Source: Saccharomycopsis fibuligera x Saccharomycopsis cf. fibuligera
Taxonomy: Eukaryota > Ascomycota > Saccharomycetes > Ascoideales > Saccharomycopsidaceae
Assembly (NCBI GenBank): GCA_001936135.1
Contig: CP012810.1
Location: 1,426,001 to 1,490,000 of the forward strand
Direction: 5' to 3'
Length of the DNA: 64,000 nucleotides
Part shown: piece after piece, positions 21,593 through 30,681 of the stretch
Layout: each line of letters starts with the position of its first letter
How positions within the stretch are numbered: the first letter of the stretch is position 1
Position numbers and translations under genes: made by a program
Notes under the pieces: generated by a model
The model's input: only the letters and a program-made list of their open reading frames with translations
The model's database searches: none
Told to the model about the DNA's origin: nothing

Positions 21593-21598
21593 CACGTG
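21593..21598. promoter_or_regulatory. Cbf1-Met4 type TCACGTG site in the MET2 promoter
   Basis: CACGTG read on the minus strand as TTCACGTGGA, 216 bp upstream of the MET2 start. In yeasts Cbf1 bound here recruits Met4 to sulfur-metabolism genes (family knowledge). The position and paired element make function likely. Confidence 0.65.
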
Positions 21599-21813
21599 AA
21601 TTTTCGCTATCTCATGCTTTTATTTTGGGCATCTTGCTTTGACCAACAGACACAATGCTTAATCTAGCCTGACATTGAACATGTGAAGCTCAAAGTGAGT
21701 CAGAGTATCTTGCGCATATATTTATATATAAGCAGCTTGGCTGTATATCTTCTAAACCCCAATAAGCCCAAAGAATATTCACAGTCCGGCATGTACGAAT
21801 CATAAAACAAAAA

Positions 21814-23484
21814 ATGACAGTCCCCAAAACTTCAACAGCTATTCCAAACATAAAATATATCTCTTCGCAGCCAGAAAACAAATACGCCCAGCTAGTAGCC
21901 AACCAAAAAATTGTCCTTATCCCCGAATTTGAGCTTGAGTCCGGCTACACCCTAAACCAAGTGCCCATTGCTTTCAAAACATGGGGTAAACTAAACACAC
22001 GAGCTACAAACTGTATAGTTATAACACATGCTTTATCAGGCTCCTCAGATATCGCTGACTGGTGGGGGCCCCTCCTAGGTAAAGGCAAAGCATTTGATCC
22101 TTCAAAATATTTTATTATTTGTCTCAACTCCTTAGGATCACCATACGGTTCCGCGTCGCCGGTAACTTTAGACCCAGCTACAAAACAGCCATACGGGCCG
22201 CAGTTTCCTTTGACTACGATTAGAGATGATGTAAGGATCCATAAGCTAGTGTTGGATTTTTTAGGTGTGCAACAAGTTGCTGCTGTGGTTGGGGGATCTA
22301 TGGGTGGTATGCTTGCTCTAGAGTATCCTTCAATATTCAATATTGACGATGGCGATAGCAGCGATAATAATAGTAATAAATTTGTGAGAAGCATTATTGT
22401 GTTGGCATCATCAGCACGTCATAGTGCTTGGTGTATCTCCTGGAGCGAAGCCCAAAGGCAAAGCATCTATACTGATCCAAAGTATCGTGATGGCTACTAT
22501 TACCTCTACAGTGATGGTGATGGTAACAATAAGCCGGTAAGCGGACTAGGAGCTGCAAGGATGGCGGCGCTTTTAACATATCGATCAAAAGAGTCCTTTG
22601 AGTCAAGATTTGGCCGTAATGATCCTTATAAAGTGACAAATATTCCAAAGTCGAAACTTCAATTGCCTACACCGCCGTCGTCGTCTGGATCTTTGGATGG
22701 AAGTGATACTAAGAGGTACTCTTCAAGTGGTGATAATTGGACTATTCATAATGATGGCAAGAATTATATCAAGGGAAGCGCACCATCATCAACAAGAACA
22801 AAAACAGATACACATGGAACATCAGTTAGTGAACCCAGTGCAGTAAATAAAAAAGCCCAAACTTTCTTCACCGCACAAAATTACTTAAGATACCAAGGAA
22901 ACAAATTTGTCAACCGGTTTGACGCAAATTGCTATATCGCCATCACTAGAAAAATGGACACCCATGATCTTGCTAGAGACAGATATGTTACAAAACCAAA
23001 CGCATTAACTGGCCATAATCATGTCCGTATCCATAACCGTAACAGTCTCGCCAAACAGAAACCTAGCAGCAATAACAACAACAATACAGTGTTGGAACCC
23101 ATCACCATGGAACAACACCTCAATAAACTCAATTTACCGAGCCTAATTATTGGAATCTCCTCAGATGGTCTCTTCAACATCCAAGAGCAAGAATATCTAG
23201 CGCAAAACATGCCAAGATCTGAGTTTCATAGGATTGAGTCACCCGAGGGTCACGATGCGTTCTTGTTGGAATTTCAGGAGATCAATGAAGTTATTTTACA
23301 ATTTGAAGAAAAGCATTTAGAGGATTTGATGGAGCAGCAGCTGCTACTACTACTGCTGCAGGAGGATAAACTTGCTGATGGTGGGGTTGGTGGAGGCATT
23401 CAGGGGAGTGATTTGCAATGGGGAAGTGCCGGTGTGCCAAAAGCAAGCTTGTTTGGTGAGGTGGAAGATGTGACAAGTTGGTAA
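21814..23484 (+). CDS. MET2: Homoserine O-acetyltransferase Met2
   Basis: 556 residues (Saccharomyces 486). An alpha/beta-hydrolase fold enzyme that acetylates L-homoserine with acetyl-CoA, the first committed step towards homocysteine and methionine. Visible motifs: ITHALSGSSDIADWWGPL and NSLGSPYGSASP near the N-terminus, the nucleophile elbow GGSMGG with Ser162, then Asp451 (SSDGLF) and His480 (GHDAFL) completing the triad. A Ser/Asn-rich insert of roughly 70 residues lies around 285-350, between the lid region and the last strands. The C-terminal tail holds a run coded by CTG/CTA codons (about residues 511-516) that would be Ser/Leu under CTG-Ser decoding. The promoter carries CACGTG and Met31/32-like elements. 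Confidence 0.93.
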   Translation: MTVPKTSTAIPNIKYISSQPENKYAQLVANQKIVLIPEFELESGYTLNQVPIAFKTWGKLNTRATNCIVITHALSGSSDIADWWGPLLGKGKAFDPSKYFIICLNSLGSPYGSASPVTLDPATKQPYGPQFPLTTIRDDVRIHKLVLDFLGVQQVAAVVGGSMGGMLALEYPSIFNIDDGDSSDNNSNKFVRSIIVLASSARHSAWCISWSEAQRQSIYTDPKYRDGYYYLYSDGDGNNKPVSGLGAARMAALLTYRSKESFESRFGRNDPYKVTNIPKSKLQLPTPPSSSGSLDGSDTKRYSSSGDNWTIHNDGKNYIKGSAPSSTRTKTDTHGTSVSEPSAVNKKAQTFFTAQNYLRYQGNKFVNRFDANCYIAITRKMDTHDLARDRYVTKPNALTGHNHVRIHNRNSLAKQKPSSNNNNNTVLEPITMEQHLNKLNLPSLIIGISSDGLFNIQEQEYLAQNMPRSEFHRIESPEGHDAFLLEFQEINEVILQFEEKHLEDLMEQQLLLLLLQEDKLADGGVGGGIQGSDLQWGSAGVPKASLFGEVEDVTSW

Positions 23485-23531
23485 ATAAGATTTTATCCAA
23501 GTGTTTCAAATGAAGCAATAGACTTTAATTG

Positions 23532-23569
<38 letters not shown>

Positions 23570-23944
23570 CAATTAGCCTTTTGTACCTGCAGTTAAAAAA
23601 TGAGTTAATTCTGTGAAGAGAATAAAATATAAACATATACGCTCTTTAAAGATTGTAAATTATTTTAAAAACGAGAAATAGTATGTGAAGGCACCCCTTG
23701 TTGCAAAATTTATAATATATTGAAAGCTAAATTAATTTATGAAAATGATATAGAATAAGCAATACGCGTTGAGCGCGAGAATGAAAAGACTAACAAATAA
23801 GATAACAACAGGAAAATCCATATAAAATAGCAAAGAAATAAAAAAATAAAAAAAATAAAAAAAAAAAAAACATAAAAAAAATATAAAAAAAATATAAAAA
23901 AAAAAAAAAAATAAAACAAAAAGCAACTTACAAAATCGAAATAC
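23485..23944. other. Convergent intergenic region MET2 / kinase
   Basis: 460 bp, very AT-rich. It carries a 34-base poly-A tract at 23535-23568 and an A-rich stretch at about 23838-23920. It serves as 3' flank for both genes. Confidence 0.55.
23535..23568 (+). repeat. Poly-A tract, 34 bases
   Basis: An uninterrupted run of A just after the MET2 stop. Its length is likely to vary between isolates or by sequencing error. Confidence 0.9.
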
Positions 23945-26900
23945 TCAACCCTCAACATCCATCTCCTCAATCTCCCCAATCTCTTCCTGTTGAAGTTCCT
24001 CCTCAAGTCTCAAACTATTGCCCGTGCTAACAAAACTATCCAAAAACAAACCACCATTACCAAAGCCTCGCAACTGGTTAGATTCGGCAAAAAGAAACGA
24101 CTGAGGCTGTTGTGAAGCACCCAAAGTTAGCGGCATTTGAACTTTAGTCATCCTTTTTATCGCCGCTACAGAAGACCACGACGATGAGGAGGAGGATAGT
24201 GCTAATGGCAAGTATGGCATGGATGGCATTGATGGCATGGGCGATTTAGCAGCATTGTTGTTTCTGTTCTTGTTTCTGTTCTTGTTGCTGCTGTTGCAGG
24301 CAAGGAACGAAGACCTGGACATACACGAGCCCCTCGTAGGTGGTGGTTTTCTTTGCCCACAGTTTTCTTTGTAATTATCGTTGCTTTCATGGTTAAAGCT
24401 GCAGAGGCCGAGTAATGCCATTTGGCCTAAACCGAGATTCGAATGTGAATCTAAATTGAAATTTGAGCACAAAGGGCCATCTTGTGGTGCTAGTCTTGGT
24501 TTTTTGACTTGTCTCTTCTCACAAAAATTCCTATTTGAAAATGACGCCTGATAAATTGATTTGCCAGTATTCATAAATGAATAAGCACCGCTTATGTAAT
24601 TATCTTCAGTTTCATAATTCTGGGAAAAGCCATAAGGTGGAATAAGCTCGCCAAAGTCATAATTTCCATTCTTGTAGCTTTCAAAAGCAATAGGTACCGG
24701 GGTTCGACTGCTTAAGATTGACTTACTATCGTTGCAGTTCTTGATTTCACCCTTAGCGAATGCTTCCAAATTTGATAACTTTGTGGTATTATCGTCATTT
24801 TGGTAATAGGAAGACTCATCAGCTAACCCTGTTTCTCCCTCAATACCCAATCCACGACCAGCATGATCACCATCACAAGCGCCGCCGCTAAAATTATAAG
24901 CAAACGGACTTGATAAAGCAGCACAACTGCAGTCACTTTCACCTACAACATCCTGCCATGCTTGCTGTGTTTGTAGTTGTGGCAGTTTCTGATATTGATA
25001 TTGATAACGTTGCTGCAATTTTTGGTGTATTAGCTTCATTTTTTGTTGGTGCTTTCGCCTTTCCCCCGCAAGATCCAATTCAAACCATCTGTGATTAAAT
25101 GCATCTCGTGCATTGAGCCTAATTGACGGGTCAACATGAAGTAATCGTTCATACATTGAAATGCATTCTTTGGAAAGGTTGAGTTTCACTGGATCCACCA
25201 ACCTACCGGTTTGAGGATCAATGCAATTGCAATTCTTGTTTGGGTCCTCGCCTCGACTATTGGTGCTAGCGACACCGGGGCCAGCAGCAGCACTAGCAGC
25301 AGCTGGAACAACATACGTAATTTCATCCCTAATGTGGTCTTCGGTGCTGAAAGGAAAATAGCCAAACAAACAAGTGAACAAAACAATACCACAGGACCAC
25401 AAGTCAACTTGATTTGAATACGGCTTGACTGCTGTTCCTTCTTCTTGGTTTGGTGAGTTTTTGTTTGAGCGAAATTTTTTCTTTGCGTCAGCTCTGGAGA
25501 GGATCTCGGGAGCCACATATTGAGGCGTTCCACAAACTGTTTTTGTCACTGGCTCATTTCCTAAGAACTTGGCGAGCCCAAAATCAGCAATTTTGATAAC
25601 AATGTCACTATAGTCAGCTAGCAAACAGCAATTTTGGTCCTCGTGAACAGCATCAGAATTAAAGCCACGACTATATATTTCATCTGACGGCGAATAATTG
25701 CTATTGTTGTCGTTACCGTTATTATGTTTTCTTTTTTGGCGAGCGCTTTGATAGTACGGCACTGCCCCCTTATGTAGCAAAATATTTTCCAATTTTATAT
25801 CACGGTGAATGATCCCGTTGTCGTGAAGATACTTCACCCCGTCAAGGATCTGCTCAAAATAAAACCTGGTTTCATGTTCGCAGAGTTTCCCGTTGGGTGA
25901 TTCTGTGACTTTACTGTACAAGTCGCCGCTTTCAATGAATTCCAACACTAAGCAGGTGTGTGGTAGTGGTGGTGCCTGTAAATGTGTTGATGTTGAGGAA
26001 GTAGTGACATTGTGTTGAAAATGGTCAATAATTTTGATGATGTTTTGGTGCTCGCATGCTTTCAATGTTGTTATTTCTTTATAAATTGCGGAGTTCTTGT
26101 CCATTGCAATGTCGTCGCCAGCAATAATACCGCTATGATCATGGTTCTCGTTTTTGTTGTGTCTATTGAAGGCTGTAGTCTGTTGTTGCAAAGCTGGTGG
26201 AAGCACTTTAATTGCCACAAGTTCATTAGTCGACCGATGTCTAGCTTTGTAGACCGATCCGAAAGTTCCATTTCCAATCAAATCACCCTCGCCAAACTGA
26301 TAATGTTCAAAAATGTTTCTTTTCTTGACTAGACTGCTACTAGTACTACTAGGGACTTCAACTTTGATATTCCTTTTATTGCAATAATGAGTATTGTTTT
26401 TATTTTCCGGACCTGTTTTTACAACAATTCCGGAGACATAATTTAGTCCACATCCAGCCAGAACAAAATCGCAGTTATCACCAAAAGCAATATTACTTTC
26501 AATAACATCCATATAAGCTTCATTGGCCTTAAAAATATACTCATTAGTCGTAGCAGCAAGGGTTTTGCTACTTAGCAGCTGCAAAGTACTTGGCTTGCCA
26601 AATTTGACCAAATCACCATTTTGCAAAATGCACTCTTTTCTGAATGGGAGCCGTTGGCGGTTTATTAAAGTGCCATTTTTGCTGCAGTCAGTGATGGTTA
26701 ATGAATCTACCAAATAGCAATAAAACCCGTTTTCTTTATTTTGAACGTCACTGCTGCTGTTGTTATCGGAATGTGTGGCAGCGCTTTGGGATGCAAAGTT
26801 GCAAGTATTAATGCTGTTAATATTGGCAGCGGCACTGGAGTTAGAGCTAGGGTCATTGCCAATAGGACCCGCATTAACATTTAACGCAATTTTGTAAATA

Positions 26901-27208
26901 ACCTTACAATGGATAGCTGAAATATCAGCCCCCAGCAAAACTATACGATTGTCATCATAATGGTGGCCCCTTTTTCTGCCAATGGTTATTGAGTCCTCAA
27001 AGATTAACATTTGACGAGAAGTAGAAGTGGCAGTATCGGAAGGCAATTTCTTAGGCAACGGTACCGGCAAGTTGATGATTAGATCAAAATTACATTGTGG
27101 GGAATACACGTTGTAAAAAGTTCCTAATGATAATGGTACAAAAGGCGGCACCTGTGGTGGTGGTGATATTGGCTCAAGTGGATGTCTGGTAGACATTGCC
27201 ATGGGCAT
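23945..27208 (-). CDS. FHA-domain Ser/Thr protein kinase of the Dun1/Mek1/Rad53 (Chk2) family
   Basis: 1087 residues. An FHA domain spans about 70-215: GR at 77-78, Ser97, His100 and Asn178-Gly179-Thr180, split by an Asn/Ser insert at 120-158. The kinase domain spans about 305-690: glycine loop GNGTFG at 312-317, Lys334 in VAIKV, HRDIKLEN with Asp470, DFGLAKF, and GTPQYVAPEI of the activation segment. It is interrupted by inserts at 340-375 and around 480-530. The last ~390 residues are low-complexity and hold no second FHA domain, so full Rad53 architecture is absent. One FHA followed by a kinase fits Dun1 or Mek1; I cannot choose between them. Such kinases read phospho-threonine marks in DNA-damage or meiotic checkpoints (family knowledge). 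An in-frame ATG four codons in (MSTRH) is an alternative start. Confidence 0.8.
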   Translation of the reverse strand: MPMAMSTRHPLEPISPPPQVPPFVPLSLGTFYNVYSPQCNFDLIINLPVPLPKKLPSDTATSTSRQMLIFEDSITIGRKRGHHYDDNRIVLLGADISAIHCKVIYKIALNVNAGPIGNDPSSNSSAAANINSINTCNFASQSAATHSDNNSSSDVQNKENGFYCYLVDSLTITDCSKNGTLINRQRLPFRKECILQNGDLVKFGKPSTLQLLSSKTLAATTNEYIFKANEAYMDVIESNIAFGDNCDFVLAGCGLNYVSGIVVKTGPENKNNTHYCNKRNIKVEVPSSTSSSLVKKRNIFEHYQFGEGDLIGNGTFGSVYKARHRSTNELVAIKVLPPALQQQTTAFNRHNKNENHDHSGIIAGDDIAMDKNSAIYKEITTLKACEHQNIIKIIDHFQHNVTTSSTSTHLQAPPLPHTCLVLEFIESGDLYSKVTESPNGKLCEHETRFYFEQILDGVKYLHDNGIIHRDIKLENILLHKGAVPYYQSARQKRKHNNGNDNNSNYSPSDEIYSRGFNSDAVHEDQNCCLLADYSDIVIKIADFGLAKFLGNEPVTKTVCGTPQYVAPEILSRADAKKKFRSNKNSPNQEEGTAVKPYSNQVDLWSCGIVLFTCLFGYFPFSTEDHIRDEITYVVPAAASAAAGPGVASTNSRGEDPNKNCNCIDPQTGRLVDPVKLNLSKECISMYERLLHVDPSIRLNARDAFNHRWFELDLAGERRKHQQKMKLIHQKLQQRYQYQYQKLPQLQTQQAWQDVVGESDCSCAALSSPFAYNFSGGACDGDHAGRGLGIEGETGLADESSYYQNDDNTTKLSNLEAFAKGEIKNCNDSKSILSSRTPVPIAFESYKNGNYDFGELIPPYGFSQNYETEDNYISGAYSFMNTGKSIYQASFSNRNFCEKRQVKKPRLAPQDGPLCSNFNLDSHSNLGLGQMALLGLCSFNHESNDNYKENCGQRKPPPTRGSCMSRSSFLACNSSNKNRNKNRNNNAAKSPMPSMPSMPYLPLALSSSSSSWSSVAAIKRMTKVQMPLTLGASQQPQSFLFAESNQLRGFGNGGLFLDSFVSTGNSLRLEEELQQEEIGEIEEMDVEG

Positions 27209-28217
27209 ACTGAACCTAAAGTAGGATTAGCTTAAATGGGGGGAGGGGGAGGCTGTTCTGCTGTTTTACAACCAAAGTAGGGACAAGTTGGTAGGAGTTG
27301 GGCCTTACTTGAGATAAAGGAAAGAACTGATATTGACCGTAAAGCTCTTTGAAAGGAGCACGAAAAGGTCAAGAAAAAAAAGGCTGCTTCTGTTTAGCTT
27401 TTGTTCAGTTTGTGTTTGTTGTTCGCTTCGCCACAGTGTTTGGCCTACTTGAATCAAATAAGAAAAGTTTGACCGCAATATAGCAATAGAAGTAGGGTGG
27501 AAGCAAGAGAAATTAGAGTTCTGCAAAATCTTAGAACGGCAAAAGCTCAAGTGGAAGTTTGGCCACCGGCAAAATCCAATAAAAAAAAAGTACACTTGTT
27601 ATGGTATAGCAGTAACAATACAATCTTGACACTCAATAAGCCAAGAAATATAGCTCTTGGATGCCTAACCGGATTTTTGTAACTGTCTTCTTATATCTTG
27701 TAGCTTGCACAATGTCACTCAATATGCAATAATAGACTTTATCTTTCAACGCTGAAAGAAAATACAATAGAATCCAACTTTTTGAGTAGACTCAAAATTT
27801 TGAAATTTCGATACAGAGAAGCGTATATCTGTAATGGTTAGTCAATTGCCGCTCAGAAATGTCAAAGAGTTGAACTATTAAAACGGCAAAGAATGAACAG
27901 AAAAGCAAGACAAGACAGGCAAATGGGTCAATATATATACTTTTTCCTTTGCCCCTTGTCCCTTGTCCTTTATTTATATCTTTAGGCGCATATAATACAG
28001 ATAATTACTGCTGGGTACTCACTAATCAATCAAATAATCAGTAACTCATCGCAGGGTGAGTGAAATTTGCAAATTGTAAATGAAAACAATGCGATGGATG
28101 GATGGCAAAAAGAAAAGAAAAAAAAAAAGACAATTAAAAAACAACACGAAAGAAAAGTTGATTAATTAATTAGCTCCTTACCAAATTAAGAAAAAAAAAA
28201 AAAAAAAAAAAAAACAG

Positions 28218-28230
28218 ACGCGTTTTCGCG
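28218..28230. promoter_or_regulatory. Overlapping MCB (ACGCGT) and SCB-like (CGCGAAAA on minus) elements
   Basis: ACGCGT at 28218-28223 is followed directly by TTTTCGCG, whose reverse strand is CGCGAAAA. MBF and SBF use these for G1/S transcription in yeasts. It lies about 1.0 kb upstream of the FHA kinase and 2.5 kb upstream of MUP1. Confidence 0.4.
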
Positions 28231-28501
28231 AGTGCGTGGCCCGAAACAATTATTATGATATGAATTAGCGTGTCGCGGCCAGTGATTGGCTGGCTAGCTA
28301 GCTCGCTGACAGTGAAGGTTTTTGGTAGTATCTCATTGCTATCGACTAATAGCACAGCTATAAGACCATATCCAACCAATATATATATATATGAAAACGC
28401 TACCATGACTTCCAACAGCGTTAGCGGCTTTCTCTACCGAGAATCCAAATCTCCCAAGAGTTGAGAGAACACCCCCAGCTATGAGACGGTGCTATATCTA
28501 C

Positions 28502-28523
28502 GGGGTGCAGGGGGTGCAGGGGG
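28502..28523 (+). repeat. G-rich 9-bp tandem repeat (GGGGGTGCA)
   Basis: Three runs of four or five G separated by TGCA. A fourth run is only GG, so a G-quadruplex is possible but incomplete. Confidence 0.7.
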
Positions 28524-29706
28524 TGCGTGCGGTCACACTCTAACCGTCGCAGTAAGCGACGTAAACGATAGCGGTCAGAGCGATGACAGTAAGTAGTGAA
28601 GTGAAAGCGAGACTGAGAAGAAGCATCACAGTATAAATTTAAGAGGGGACCCGAAGTTATTGAGGCGACAAAGAATGACTTTTTTAGTTTCTGGTGCCTC
28701 CAGTCGATTTTCTTACTGTAAAAATAGTACTATATATCGTAGATATGGCACTCAGTCTGCTGCCCGTGATTGCAAGATAGTTGCTTCAAAGTGTAAATTT
28801 ACAGCACGTAAGTAAGTAAGTAAGTACATTGAGAACTAACCGGACCTGTTGCTTTGGCTTCACATTGCTGTCAATGTGCTGAATTGCATCATCCATCATA
28901 TGGCTATCGCGACTGCGGTCCGAACTCAGTGCTGAGCAGGCCAATATCGGAAAAACAGGCTGCATAAGTCATGGGCACTGAATGAAGACACGGAACAATT
29001 AAGGGAAGCTTTGAAAGCAGCAATATCGGTGTACAAGGCCTGTACAGGAATGAACGGATAGTCCAAAGGAGGTTTGTTTGGCAATGCGGAAGGAGAAACT
29101 GTCTGGGGATTGCGTCTCAATTAACAATATGGTACAGTACTGTGTGAGATATGATGTCTGTTGCTGTGTGAGGTGTAGGCTTTATTACCTTTTACAACCA
29201 GATATTGATATTAAATTTTGATACATGTATCATTCGCCGCTGTGCCAGCACAATCGAATTGAATTGGTGGGTTCCTGCCTGTCTGCCTGTCTGCGTGCAC
29301 CTTGGCAGTGGGGGGCTCTTGCTGGGCACAAACTTACCATTCCAGAGAAAGAAAATGTCAGATTTATATATTAGAAATCCCACGCCGTATAAGGTATACT
29401 AATTGCGGTACCACTGTTTTATTTTTTTATTTTTTTTTTTTTTTTCCATGGGAAAAATCTGGTCCACGGTACGGAGTGCTAGTGTTGTATTGTCATGTTA
29501 TTTTTCTGGAAACATATCCATGTATTTAGCACAATTGTTTAGCTTTACATAATTCCTCTAAACGAGGGATTGTCATTCCCTGCCACACCCATCAACAAGC
29601 CCGCGCAAAAAGTGTCGTAACTGGGTTTCTAATTGTGGACTAGTCTCTAAAGCTGTGGTGGAGTATATGCTCCGAGGCACATGATTGCCAACTTTAGGAT
29701 ATTTGC

Positions 29707-29708
<2 letters not shown>

Positions 29709-29736
<28 letters not shown>
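29709..29736 (+). repeat. (GT)14 microsatellite
   Basis: A perfect dinucleotide repeat in the distal MUP1 upstream region. Confidence 0.9.
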
Positions 29737-29739
<3 letters not shown>

Positions 29740-29818
29740 AGGCAATCTTTATGGCCTGCTGGCTTTTGTTTTTTTTGTTTTGCTAGCAAGTGTACGTGCA
29801 ATGGCAATTGTGTCACGG

Positions 29819-29824
29819 CACGTG
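29819..29824. promoter_or_regulatory. CACGTG site in the MUP1 upstream region
   Basis: Context GGCACGTGAGA, read on the minus strand as TCACGTGCC, a Cbf1-type site 858 bp before the MUP1 start. Fits sulfur regulation of a methionine permease. Confidence 0.5.
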
Positions 29825-30321
29825 AGAAATGATGATCACAACGCAGCGCTGACGATTATTCACAGTTGCAGTCCGCCAATCGCTCAGTCGCTCAATCGCC
29901 CACCGTTGCCGGTCGCAGCTCATGCATGTCGCCGCAGAAACTTTTTCTCTCACGGGGAATTCTCCATCTCTCCCAGTTCCTCTGTTTGAAAGACAATAAC
30001 GGTATAGGGCATACCGCGCCAATATCAATATATGCTATTTTTTTTTCAATCAATTGCTTGTTTATTTGTTTTTCTGCGGACATGTTCAAGTAATGGCCCC
30101 GGTCTTGATCTCAGCGGGCACCGGCATCTCGGCATTATTATGCTGATATCTGCCTTGACCTGCTGCTTACTGCTCATACTCGCCTTCTCTTACTTATTAG
30201 TGCGCTAGCGCGCCTTGCTCTAGCGCTATAGCTAGCGTCCGCTGGCGTCCGCTGGCGATAAGCTAACGGCAATCCAGCGCTGAGATGCAGCCAGATTCTG
30301 CGCTGTCTGGTCCCAACATGC

Positions 30322-30328
30322 GCCACAG
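30322..30328 (-). promoter_or_regulatory. Met31/32-core CTGTGGC upstream of MUP1
   Basis: GCCACAG on the plus strand; the reverse reads CGCTGTGGCG, the core of the Met31/Met32 site, 354 bp before the MUP1 start. Lower certainty because the AAA half is absent. Confidence 0.4.
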
Positions 30329-30681
30329 CGGCATCGAGCGAGGGTCTGCTGCACTGCATGCCATGCATGCACAGAAAAAAGAAAGGAGAAAAATTTTCTT
30401 TTTTTTTTTTTTTTTTTTTTTTTCCGTTGGTCTCATCGCCAGCATGCACAAACTTATTGCTGCTGGTGGCTTTTGCTTTTCTTTTTTTATTTTTTTTTTT
30501 TTTTTTTTTGGTTCTTTCTTTTGCCGGAACGGTGTGTGATCATTTTACGATATAATATGTGGGTGTCCGGCTGCTGTTTCTCGGTTTTCTTCACTCTTTC
30601 TTTCTGATTTTGAAATTTTCTTTCTTTCTTGCCTTTTTTTTTTCACAATCTTGTGGACGACACTTAACAATCTCAATCACA

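Larger units (their letters stand above)
20984..21813. other. Intergenic region RSA1 to MET2 with a possible small ORF
   Basis: 830 bp containing the MET2 promoter with sulfur-type elements (a CACGTG at 21593-21598 and an AAACTGTGC at 21554-21562), plus a 121-codon ORF at 21081-21446 described separately. Confidence 0.6.
27209..30681. other. Very long divergent intergenic region, kinase / MUP1
   Basis: 3.5 kb with no supported gene. Contents: a CCACAG at 27431-27436, a composite MCB/SCB-like site at 28218-28230, a 9-bp G-rich tandem repeat at 28502-28523, a 6-bp-stem hairpin at 28545-28561, a (GT)n tract at 29709-29736, a CACGTG at 29819-29824, clustered AGCGCT/GCTAGC palindromes at about 30202-30236, a GCCACAG at 30322-30328 and poly-T runs before MUP1. 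The length suggests heavy regulation of MUP1, or an unannotated RNA. Confidence 0.55.

Noticed and set aside
28502-28532. G-quadruplex
   Set aside because: Only three runs of G3 or longer; the fourth is GG, so kept merely as a tandem repeat.
30174-30555. Several overlapping 60-90 codon ORFs before MUP1
   Set aside because: They run through poly-T tracts and conflict on both strands.
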